From Pseudomonadota bacterium (lineage in GTDB: Bacteria; Desulfobacterota; WTBG01; JAGOGO01), in NCBI GenBank assembly GCA_021160085.1, contig JAGHDE010000204.1:1-6180 (forward strand): a DNA stretch of 6,180 nt. The letters are read 5' to 3'. Shown piece by piece: positions 1-5,806 of this stretch (the first letter of the stretch is position 1; the number at the start of each line of letters is the position of its first letter). The position numbers and the translations under genes are program-made. Under the pieces are notes generated by a model. It did not search any database. It was not told the origin of the DNA and saw only the letters and a program-made list of their open reading frames with translations.

Positions 1-1
1 C

Positions 2-961
2 GCCCTCAACATTCTTAAATATCTTACCACCCGGCCAACTGTTTGCATAATGAAGCATAACAACCCCTGTGGGGTAGCATACAGCCAAACCCTGGCCGAA
101 GCTTACCACCGGGCTGACACGGCTGACCGCATCGCCGCGTTTGGAGGATGTGTTGTCTTAAACCGTCCAGTAGACCGGCCAACTGCCGAGCTCATAAGTC
201 AAAATTATCTGGAGGTGGTAGTTGCTCCGGAGTATGATCCCGGCACGCTGGACATTCTTAAAAAAAGAAAGAATCTCCGAATAGTTCGCATTAATCGAAT
301 TGACAAACTAAAAGATTATTGCAATCAGCGCTTTATCGATTTCAAATCTCTTATAGATGGCGGTCTCATTGTCCAGCAGTCTCCCCTCAACACTATTTCA
401 AGCAAAGAAGATTTAAAACCCGCACATACGGTTTACAAGGGGAAAGAGTACCAGATAAAAAGGATGCCCACCAAAAAAGATTACGACGATCTTCTCTTCG
501 GCTGGAGCATTGAGCAGGGGGTTACTTCCAATTCAGTGTTGTTTGTTAAAGATGGCGTTACCACCGGAATAGGCACCGGAGAGCAAGACCGGGTTGGCGT
601 GGCTGAAATTGCAGTAGCTAAGGCTTATACCAAATATGCGGATGCTCTCAGTTTTAAAAAATATGGCATCCCCTATAAAATTCTGGAAACGGAAATTTCT
701 CAAAAAAAACGTGATCCCGAACTCAAAGCCGCTATTGACGAGCAGGTTAAAAAAGAGAGGGCAAACCTTATTGGTTCGGCAATGATTTCCGATGCTTTTT
801 TCCCGTTTCGAGATGGTGTGGAGGTGGGAATAAAAGAGGGAATTACCGGCATTATTCAACCCGGTGGTTCTGAGCGGGACTTTGAATCCATCGAAGCCTG
901 TAATGAAGCTGATCCTCCGGTAACCATGGTCTATACCGGGCAACGGGCTTTCAAACATTGA
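2..961 (+). CDS. purH: AICAR formyltransferase (purH type), C-terminal part, 5' end outside window
   Basis: The protein transfers a formyl group from 10-formyltetrahydrofolate to AICAR, the penultimate step of IMP synthesis, in the cytoplasm. The reading frame is open from base 2, before the first ATG at 50, and the residues ahead of that ATG fit the family, so the ATG is internal and the gene starts left of the window. Visible signatures are KHNNPCG (bp 53-73, holding the Lys-His pair known as catalytic in human ATIC), SNS (Asn at 530-532, equivalent to ATIC Asn431), SDAFFPFRD (788-814), QPGGS (857-871) and the C-terminal TGQRAFKH. A charged insert at about bp 640-770, before the SDAFFPF motif, is absent from the E. 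coli PurH type and resembles the stand-alone formyltransferases of Deltaproteobacteria. Whether an IMP cyclohydrolase (MGS) domain precedes it cannot be seen. The family call is firm; single- or two-domain form is open. Confidence 0.93.
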   Translation, partial: ALNILKYLTTRPTVCIMKHNNPCGVAYSQTLAEAYHRADTADRIAAFGGCVVLNRPVDRPTAELISQNYLEVVVAPEYDPGTLDILKKRKNLRIVRINRIDKLKDYCNQRFIDFKSLIDGGLIVQQSPLNTISSKEDLKPAHTVYKGKEYQIKRMPTKKDYDDLLFGWSIEQGVTSNSVLFVKDGVTTGIGTGEQDRVGVAEIAVAKAYTKYADALSFKKYGIPYKILETEISQKKRDPELKAAIDEQVKKERANLIGSAMISDAFFPFRDGVEVGIKEGITGIIQPGGSERDFESIEACNEADPPVTMVYTGQRAFKH

Positions 962-1028
962 AAAACCCTGTTCTTAAAAGCTCTCCTTTCAAGAGCAAGC
1001 TGTTCAACCCTTAATTCATTTTGCAAGT

Positions 1029-1033
1029 GGAGG
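1029..1033 (+). promoter_or_regulatory. Ribosome binding site that selects the GTG start at 1042
   Basis: GGAGG lies 8 nt before an in-frame GTG at 1042. The frame is closed upstream by TAA at 1012-1014. The only other possible starts are TTG at 1021 and GTG at 1027, and neither has a Shine-Dalgarno match in front. The site therefore favours GTG 1042 over the longer reading. Confidence 0.8.
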
Positions 1034-1041
1034 AAAAATTT

Positions 1042-3240
1042 GTGAGAGATTTACCCTCGCGGTTACAGGGAAAAATTCCCGGCCCTGAAACAGGTATAGA
1101 AATAAAAAAATCTGTTTGCACCATCTGCGATCCTCTTACCCAGTGCGGCCTTGATCTTTATATCAAGGATGGGAAAATCATCAAGGTGGAAGGCACCAAA
1201 GAAAATCCTCACAATGGTGGAACCCTTTGTGCTAAAGGAGCGGCTACCCGCCAATACGTTTACCATAAAGACCGTATTAAAACCCCTTTAAAAAGAGTCG
1301 GCGCACGGGGAAGCGGAAGGTTTGTGCCGATCTCCTGGGATGAGGCCCTGGAAACAATTGCCACTAACCTTATCCAGACAAAGACCAGTTTCAACCCCGA
1401 GTCAGTGGTCTTTTATGTTGGCTATCCCAAGGTGATGAGGCCGTTTCTTCATCGACTGGCCCAGCTGTTTGGTTCTCCCAACTACATGACAGAATCAAGC
1501 ACCTGTTATCAAGCCATGGCCATGGCCCAAAAGTTGAACTTCGGTATCCCGGGCGCTCCTGATATAAAAAATGCGAAATGTTTTTTAGTATGGAGCGCTA
1601 ACCCTTTTTACACCAGCACTGGTCTTGCCCGCAAGATATTGAATGCTAAAGAAAACGGGCTTAAAATAATTGTGATTGATCCTCGTTATTCACCCATGGC
1701 TGCCCAGGCTGATATTCACCTCCAGTTAAAGCCGGGAACTGATGGAGCCCTGGCATTGGCAATGGCTAACGTAATCATAAAGGAAAAACTCTATGACCAG
1801 GATTTTATTGAAAACTACACGCATGGTTTTAGCGAATACCAGGAATACGTTCAGAAATTTTCTCCTGAAAGAGGAGAAGAACTTACTGGTGTCCCGGTTG
1901 AGAAGATAAAAGAAGCTGCCCGCCTTTATGCAACCACCAGTCCGGGCGCTATCATGCCGAGCGCTTCCCCGGTTGTTCATCATACCAATGGTGTGCAAAA
2001 TTATCGTGCGGTTTTCTCTTTGATGGCCCTTACCGGTAATTACGATATCCCGGGAGGAAACCTTGCTGAACCGGTGAGTTATCTTTATGTTCCCGCCGGA
2101 TTTACTTCCCGGTTTGAAGAATTTACCAACCCGAAAAATTTAAAAGAGATGGCCCCGCGGGTGGGTGACAATAAATTTCCTGTCTGGTCCCGGCTGGTAG
2201 ATGAAGGACAAGCTATCTACCTTCCTTTTCACATCCGCTCAGAAGAGCCTTACCCTATAAAAGCTTTATTGGCCTTTGGATTCAATTATCGCATGTGGCC
2301 GGATTCAAATTTTATGGCTGAAAGCCTCCAAAAATTAGACTTTATCGCCATTACCGACCTTTTTATGACTGAAAGCTGTAGGTTCGCTGACATTGTTCTT
2401 CCTGCCTGCAGTTCGGTTGAACGCAAAGAACTGCGCTGTTACCGGGAAAAATATATAATTTACACCCAGCCGGCCATCAAGCCGCTTTATGAATCCCGCT
2501 CAGATATTGATATAATCTATGCCCTGGCTGAGCGCCTGAAAATAGACGACCCTCTTTTTTCTGCCGGTTATGAGGCAAGCCTCGATTGGATACTTGAGCC
2601 AAGCGGAATTACCATAGAAGAGTTGAAAAAACATCCGGGCGGAATGCCGGTACCGAATCCGATCAAACACTCCCCCATGAATTATCGTAAGGATGGCTTC
2701 ATGACTCCATCGGGAAAAATGGAATTTAAGTCACTGCTGCTGGAAGAGTATTCTGATTCTTTTGGATACGAAGGCTTGCCCGCCTATCATCCTCCCAAGT
2801 ACAGCCAGGAATCATCTCCGGATATAGCGGCTGACTACCCCCTGATTCTCAATACTGGTTCCCGCCTTCCCATGTTTATCCATTCCCAGACCTTCCGGCT
2901 CTCCTGGACCCAAAGCTTACGGCCGGAACCATCTGCCGATCTCAACCCTGATGATGCCAGTCGCCTGAGAATCAGTCAGGGTGATCAAATCAAATTGTCT
3001 ACCCCCAAAGGTTCCATTATTGTAAAGGCTAACCTTACCGATATAGTACAATCAGGCGTTGTTCATATGTTTCACGCTTATTCTCAGGCTGATGTAAATA
3101 CCTTGATAGAAGCCGATTATGTTGATCCTGTTTCCGGATTTCCCGGGTTTAAATCCCTTCTCTGTAAAGTAGAAAAAGTGGAATGCCAAAAGAACCGTAA
3201 TCAGATGCAAACTAAATCTGACGATTTGATAAGGAGCTGA
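1042..3240 (+). CDS. Cytoplasmic molybdopterin oxidoreductase, catalytic subunit (DMSO reductase superfamily)
   Basis: A 732-residue catalytic subunit of a bis-molybdopterin Mo or W enzyme. An N-terminal [4Fe-4S] site is formed by Cys26, Cys29, Cys35 and Cys63, with Lys65 in the CAKG motif at the usual electron-transfer position. The CX2CX5C spacing is wider than the usual CX2CX3C. Cys155, in TESSTCYQA, sits where these enzymes place the metal-ligating Cys/SeCys/Ser. Further marks are ADIVLPA (449-455), TPSGKME (555-561) and a molybdopterin dinucleotide-binding C-terminal domain from about residue 599. The N-terminus has no twin-arginine or other export signal, so the protein should stay in the cytoplasm. 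The ferredoxin subunit follows after 3 bp, pointing to a two-subunit redox enzyme. Layout and size resemble acetylene hydratase, polysulfide/thiosulfate reductases and formate dehydrogenases; Asp30, just after the second Cys, matches the catalytic Asp13 of acetylene hydratase. The substrate is unknown. Superfamily is certain, reaction is not. Confidence 0.95.
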   Translation: MRDLPSRLQGKIPGPETGIEIKKSVCTICDPLTQCGLDLYIKDGKIIKVEGTKENPHNGGTLCAKGAATRQYVYHKDRIKTPLKRVGARGSGRFVPISWDEALETIATNLIQTKTSFNPESVVFYVGYPKVMRPFLHRLAQLFGSPNYMTESSTCYQAMAMAQKLNFGIPGAPDIKNAKCFLVWSANPFYTSTGLARKILNAKENGLKIIVIDPRYSPMAAQADIHLQLKPGTDGALALAMANVIIKEKLYDQDFIENYTHGFSEYQEYVQKFSPERGEELTGVPVEKIKEAARLYATTSPGAIMPSASPVVHHTNGVQNYRAVFSLMALTGNYDIPGGNLAEPVSYLYVPAGFTSRFEEFTNPKNLKEMAPRVGDNKFPVWSRLVDEGQAIYLPFHIRSEEPYPIKALLAFGFNYRMWPDSNFMAESLQKLDFIAITDLFMTESCRFADIVLPACSSVERKELRCYREKYIIYTQPAIKPLYESRSDIDIIYALAERLKIDDPLFSAGYEASLDWILEPSGITIEELKKHPGGMPVPNPIKHSPMNYRKDGFMTPSGKMEFKSLLLEEYSDSFGYEGLPAYHPPKYSQESSPDIAADYPLILNTGSRLPMFIHSQTFRLSWTQSLRPEPSADLNPDDASRLRISQGDQIKLSTPKGSIIVKANLTDIVQSGVVHMFHAYSQADVNTLIEADYVDPVSGFPGFKSLLCKVEKVECQKNRNQMQTKSDDLIRS

Positions 3241-3243
3241 AAA

Positions 3244-3762
3244 ATGACGTATGCAATATATCTTGATATAAACCGATGCAGTGGCTGCCAGGCTTGTATG
3301 GTGGCCTGCATGGACCAGAACGACCTTATGATTGAGAACAAAGAGGAGACCTGGCGCCAGGTCTTTACCGTTGAAGATGGCCGCTTCCCCGAAGCAAAAA
3401 CATCGTATCTCTCTTTTTCCTGCCTCCACTGCCAGGATGCGCCCTGCATTCCGGCGTGCCTTACCGGAGCCATAAGCAGAGAAAACAGCCTCGTGGTCTT
3501 AAACTCGGCCCTGTGTGTTGGTTGTCATATGTGCCTGATTGCCTGTCCTTTTGGAATACCCCGGTTTGACAAAAATGAAAAAATGCAAAAATGCACCATG
3601 TGTAAAGAACGAATAGAGGAAGGATTAGAACCCGCGTGTGTCCGGGTCTGTCCTACCGAAGCACTAAAATTTGAGGTGATTGATGAATTGGAAGTTGAAA
3701 AAGAAGGCAGGGAGCCGGAAAACTGGTCTCCACTGGCAAACTATCTAAAGTTAGACAACTGA
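3244..3762 (+). CDS. Four-cluster ferredoxin-like electron transfer subunit (DmsB/NrfC/PsrB type)
   Basis: A 172-residue iron-sulfur protein that should carry electrons to or from the molybdopterin subunit encoded just upstream. All sixteen cysteines expected for four [4Fe-4S] clusters are present in the family's order: Cys12/15/18/22, Cys60/63/68/72, Cys91/94/97/101 and Cys117/120/132/136. It starts with MTYAIYLDINRCSGC and has no signal peptide or membrane segment, so it is cytoplasmic like its partner. The start is supported by AAGGAG at 3231-3236, 7 nt before the ATG and inside the end of the preceding gene, which implies translational coupling in one operon. No NrfD/DmsC-type membrane anchor follows; the next 421 bp are repeats and the next gene is convergent. 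Its electron partner beyond the catalytic subunit is unknown and may be a soluble carrier. Confidence 0.95.
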   Translation: MTYAIYLDINRCSGCQACMVACMDQNDLMIENKEETWRQVFTVEDGRFPEAKTSYLSFSCLHCQDAPCIPACLTGAISRENSLVVLNSALCVGCHMCLIACPFGIPRFDKNEKMQKCTMCKERIEEGLEPACVRVCPTEALKFEVIDELEVEKEGREPENWSPLANYLKLDN

Positions 3763-3766
3763 TTTT

Positions 3767-3880
3767 GATGGTTTCATAAAAAGTTCAGCTTCTGAGTTCC
3801 GCTGCATTCTTCGTCACTGTGGCGTACCGTAAGCGCGGCGCATTTCTCAGGATTTGCGTGCCTTGAATTTGAAGCTTTTT
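3767..3880 (+). repeat. Decayed palindromic intergenic element
   Basis: The stretch begins GATGGTTTCATAAAAAG (3767-3783) and ends GAATTTGAAGCTTTTT (3865-3880). The two ends are imperfectly complementary: AAAAAG and GCTTC are shared when the right end is read on the other strand. From memory, the order of parts (GGTTTC.TAAAAAG, then CTTCGTCACTG.GGCGTAC, CTCAGGATTTGCG, GCCTTGAA, CTTTTT) resembles a small palindromic repeat common between genes of Deltaproteobacteria, whose intact form ends in a mirror of its start. Here the right terminus has lost the match, so the copy looks old. It starts 5 bp after the ferredoxin stop codon and could once have served as a transcription end. Confidence 0.4.
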
Positions 3881-3921
3881 AGGGTAGTTCCTTTATCTGT
3901 CAGTAGCGTGCCCCCTCTTTC

Positions 3922-4011
3922 AACTTCAGGCACCCCAGTGAAATATGCTTCGCCCCGATACGGTCATTTTCCCCTACAGGGCAAGCATTTCACGGGGCAG
4001 GCTTTCAACTT
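3922..4011 (+). repeat. 90-bp hairpin repeat element, copy 1
   Basis: It matches 5500-5589 in the same orientation at 87 of 90 positions; the differences are at 3927, 3984 and 4006. The core forms a long imperfect hairpin: left arm CCCCAGTGAAATATGC (3933-3948) pairs with GCATTTCACGGGG (3985-3997), leaving two bulged A residues in the left arm. The outer edges carry a 16-bp unit (TTTCAACTTCAGGCAC, 3918-3933) that recurs elsewhere in the window. An 82-codon open frame crosses the element, but it starts with TTG, lacks a ribosome binding site and reads through repeats, so it is not called as a gene. Confidence 0.92.
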
Positions 4012-4018
4012 GAGTTCA

Positions 4019-4058
4019 CCCTGGCCCAGACCCTGGCCCAGACCGCACCAGGGCAGGC
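4019..4058 (+). repeat. Short tandem plus inverted repeat cluster
   Basis: The 12-bp unit CCCTGGCCCAGA occurs twice in tandem (4019-4030, 4031-4042). Its CCCTGG (4031-4036) is complementary to CCAGGG at 4048-4053, giving a possible hairpin with an 11-nt loop. The segment ends in GGGCAGGC (4051-4058), an octamer also found in both neighbouring repeat elements. It lies in the convergent spacer after copy 1 of the 90-bp element. No T-run follows the hairpin, so it is not called a terminator. Confidence 0.6.
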
Positions 4059-4131
4059 CTGGCTCAGATGATGATAATTTATATTCCGCTCTGGTAAAAT
4101 AATACCTTCCAAAGTAACGAAACGTAACGCG

Positions 4132-4186
4132 CCAGGGCAGGCTTTAGGCATTTTCAACTTTTAATTTTAGGCACTTTCAACTTTTA
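4132..4186 (+). repeat. Partial relative of the 90-bp element, reaching the namZ stop codon
   Basis: CCAGGGCAGGC (4132-4142) is followed by TTTAGGCATTTTCAAC and by TTTTAATTTTAGGCAC (4159-4174), then CTTTCAACTTTTAA. These are the right-hand edge and the 16-bp flanking units of the 90-bp element without its hairpin core. The last TTA (4184-4186) is the complement of the TAA stop of the minus-strand namZ, so repeat-like sequence reaches into the end of that gene. The relation is by eye and the boundaries are approximate. Confidence 0.55.
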
Positions 4187-5356
4187 ATAAAGAAGATAGG
4201 GCTTTCGCTCTATCAAGAATTTCTCTCTTTTCTTCTCCCATGATGCCGAGATTTCTTTTAAAGAGCATCCCTTTTCAATCTGCAGGCGAAGGGTGTCGGA
4301 TCCCGAAAGGATGTCGATGGGCAGTTTTGTTTCTTCATATTCATAGGGAGGCTTTTTCCATTGAAAGATTTCCGGATATAGTTGATAAACCGCTTTAATA
4401 ATCGCCACCCCGGTAATGACCGGCAAAAAAAGATCCCGTTTTGCAACATGGATTTGCATCCCCCCGCAAACCTCTCCCTGATGCTTTTGAAATGCAGGAA
4501 CAAAGTAAAGGGGACGAAATATCACTCCGGGAAGGTCTTCTTTGTTTAATGCTTTTACCAGTTCATAAGGATTGATACCCGGAATTCCCACTATTTCAAA
4601 GGGTCTGGTGGTTCCTCTTCCTTCGGAAATGTTGGTTCCTTCGAGAAGCGCAATCCCCGGATAAACAATTGCAGTGTCAATGGCAGGCATGTTGGGAGAA
4701 GGAATTACCCAGGGAAGACCAGTATCATCATGCCACATCTCTCTCTGCCAGCCGTTCATGGAAACCACCGTCAAATCACAGTTGATGCTGTATTCCTGAT
4801 TAAAATAGAGGGCTAATTCTCCCATGGTCATGCCGTGGCGGACGGGAAGAGGATAGAGGCCAACAAAAGAAGAAAATTTCGGCTCTAACAGAGGGCCTTC
4901 AGTGAATGTCCCGGTAATTGGATTTGGCCGGTCAAGAATGATACAGGAAAGATTATGTTTCTTGCAGGCCCGCAAACATAATGCCATGGTCCAGACAAAG
5001 GTGTAATATCGCGCTCCAATATCCGGGAGGTCAATAACCAGACAATCAAGCTGGTCCAGCATTTTCGGTAATGGTTCCCGGGTTTCTCCATAGAGGCTAT
5101 AGACCGGAAGACCGGTCCTCTCATCACGAAATCCCTGCCATTCCACCATGTTGTCCTGCGTCTCTCCCCAGATCCCATGCTGGGGACCGAAGAGGGCGAC
5201 AAGATTTATCCCTTTTCCATCCCGAAAGATATCTACCGCATGGTTGAAGGAAGCATCTATTGAAGCTCCATTCACCACCAGTCCGATATTACGACCTTCA
5301 ACCTGAGAAAACCCGTTTTTTTTGATTACATCGAGTCCGAGAAGCACTGATGCCAC
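4184..5356 (-). CDS. namZ: NamZ/DUF1343 family protein, probable exo-beta-N-acetylmuramidase (GH171), cytoplasmic form
   Basis: Characterised NamZ enzymes cleave N-acetylmuramic acid from the non-reducing ends of peptidoglycan fragments, a cell-wall recycling step. This 390-residue protein spans the family's normal length. Numbered from the GTG start, its signatures are FGPQHG (56-61) with GETQD (64-68), DLPDIGARYYT (109-119), DRPNPITG (142-149), PSPNMP (219-224), YPGIALLEGTN (232-242) and SEGRGTTRPFE (244-254). AAAGGAGG touches an ATG at 5365 with no spacer, too close to serve it, but stands 9 nt before an in-frame GTG at 5356, taken here as the start. An in-frame TAA at 5372-5374 rules out an N-terminal extension, so there is no signal peptide, unlike the secreted Bacillus subtilis enzyme. 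No other recycling gene (nagZ, amiE, murQ) is in view. The gene is convergent with the ferredoxin gene and bracketed by direct copies of a 90-bp repeat. Family is firm; activity is inferred from homology. Confidence 0.9.
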   Translation of the reverse strand: MASVLLGLDVIKKNGFSQVEGRNIGLVVNGASIDASFNHAVDIFRDGKGINLVALFGPQHGIWGETQDNMVEWQGFRDERTGLPVYSLYGETREPLPKMLDQLDCLVIDLPDIGARYYTFVWTMALCLRACKKHNLSCIILDRPNPITGTFTEGPLLEPKFSSFVGLYPLPVRHGMTMGELALYFNQEYSINCDLTVVSMNGWQREMWHDDTGLPWVIPSPNMPAIDTAIVYPGIALLEGTNISEGRGTTRPFEIVGIPGINPYELVKALNKEDLPGVIFRPLYFVPAFQKHQGEVCGGMQIHVAKRDLFLPVITGVAIIKAVYQLYPEIFQWKKPPYEYEETKLPIDILSGSDTLRLQIEKGCSLKEISASWEKKREKFLIERKPYLLY

Positions 5357-5365
5357 GTTAGCCAT

Positions 5366-5373
5366 CCTCCTTT
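5366..5373 (-). promoter_or_regulatory. Ribosome binding site of namZ
   Basis: On the minus strand the site reads AAAGGAGG and runs directly into ATG (5365-5363). A ribosome bound here would sit correctly on the GTG at 5356-5354, 9 nt away, rather than on the abutting ATG. This decides the start used for namZ. Confidence 0.75.
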
Positions 5374-5426
5374 AATTGAATATTTTCTATTGCCAATTGA
5401 CCTTTAATTGAATAGTGACAATTGTC
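5369..5426 (-). repeat. AT-rich leader of namZ with a 14-bp direct repeat and a palindrome
   Basis: CCTTTAATTGAATA occurs at 5369-5382 and again at 5401-5414, 32 bp apart, just upstream of namZ and including its ribosome binding site. The perfect 10-bp palindrome GACAATTGTC follows at 5417-5426. Further TTGAC/GTCAA fragments continue to about 5445. The area should contain the namZ promoter, and the palindrome could be an operator, but no -35/-10 pair with normal spacing was found. The repeats themselves are plain in the sequence; any regulatory role is inference. Confidence 0.5.
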
Positions 5427-5499
5427 TATTGACTATTTGTCAATCGTAAATCATCAATTTCAGTGCTCTTCCAATTTCCAATTTCAAGTTTCCACTTTT

Positions 5500-5589
5500 A
5501 ACTTTAGGCACCCCAGTGAAATATGCTTCGCCCCGATACGGTCATTTTCCCCTACAGGGCAGGCATTTCACGGGGCAGGCTTTTAACTT
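5500..5589 (+). repeat. 90-bp hairpin repeat element, copy 2
   Basis: This is the second, nearly identical copy of the element at 3922-4011, in the same orientation and offset by 1578 bp. Hairpin arms are CCCCAGTGAAATATGC (5511-5526) and GCATTTCACGGGG (5563-5575); neither arm differs from copy 1. It holds the octamer GGGCAGGC twice (5557-5564, 5573-5580), whereas copy 1 has GGGCAAGC at the first of these places. The 16-bp unit TTTTAACTTTAGGCAC enters it on the left (5496-5511). Confidence 0.92.
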
Positions 5590-5612
5590 TAGTCACTTTT
5601 AACTTTAGTCAC
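5581..5612 (+). repeat. 16-bp tandem repeat, two exact units
   Basis: TTTTAACTTTAGTCAC is repeated exactly at 5581-5596 and 5597-5612, then breaks off into TTTATTG. The first unit overlaps the right edge of the 90-bp element copy 2. One-base variants of the unit (AGGCAC for AGTCAC) stand at 5496-5511 and, slightly diverged, at 4159-4174 and 3918-3933. The unit is thus a building block of the repeat family in this window. Confidence 0.85.
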
Positions 5613-5728
5613 TTTATTGTGATAATACAGTTTAAACCCAAAAATCAAAAGAACAAAATTTATCTGTCGATTTCCCTTGACACCAGATAACTCTTTGTGT
5701 TTTTCTAATCAAATTGTGTAAATTGATG

Positions 5729-5806
5729 GAAAATGGCAAACCTGCTGAAAAGCGGAGACGCAAAGCCACGGATCTACGGCCACAAGGTTATGATCGCCGG
5801 GTTGTA
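5729..5806 (+). promoter_or_regulatory. GEMM-I cyclic di-GMP riboswitch aptamer
   Basis: The hallmarks of the GEMM-I class occur in order with correct spacing: GGCAAACC (5735-5742), a hairpin capped by the GNRA tetraloop GAAA (5747-5750) with stem CTGCT/AGCGG, GACGCAAAGCC (5757-5767), an irregular third helix (CGGATC at 5769-5774 with GATCGCCG at 5792-5799) and the closing GGGTTG (5799-5804). By comparison with the Vibrio Vc2 aptamer from memory, G5735 corresponds to ligand-contacting G20 and A5762 to A47. Keeping G at the first place favours cyclic di-GMP over the cGAMP-sensing variant, which has A there. It lies on the same strand as, and about 90 bp before, the secreted beta-helix gene, with a terminator between. 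Outer boundaries are approximate. Confidence 0.93.

Noticed and set aside
976..1000. Small hairpin GCTCT/AGAGC between purH and the molybdopterin gene, considered as a terminator
   Set aside because: The stem is only 5 bp and no T-run follows, so it gives no support for a transcription stop.
1021..1023. TTG as start of the molybdopterin oxidoreductase
   Set aside because: There is no Shine-Dalgarno sequence before it, whereas GTG at 1042 has GGAGG at ideal spacing.
3854..4102. 82-codon open frame in the convergent spacer
   Set aside because: It starts with TTG, has no ribosome binding site, reads straight through the 90-bp element and the 12-bp tandem repeat, and resembles no family I know.
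5363..5365. ATG as start of namZ
   Set aside because: The AAAGGAGG sequence abuts it with zero spacing; the in-frame GTG at 5356 has a 9-nt spacer and loses only three residues.
5409..5443. Possible minus-strand promoter for namZ: TTGACA (5438-5443) with TATTCA (5409-5414)
   Set aside because: The spacer is 23 bp, far from the normal 17, and the area is full of short AT-rich repeats that produce such matches by chance.
3918..5612. Repeats considered as a CRISPR array
   Set aside because: Units are not regularly spaced, intervening pieces are themselves repeats, and no cas gene is present.
5677..5722. Possible sigma-70 promoter for the riboswitch: TTGACA at 5677-5682 with TCTAAT at 5704-5709, or TTTGTG at 5694-5699 with TGTAAA at 5717-5722
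   Set aside because: The first pair has a 21-bp spacer and the second has a poor -35. A promoter must lie near here, but neither pair is convincing.
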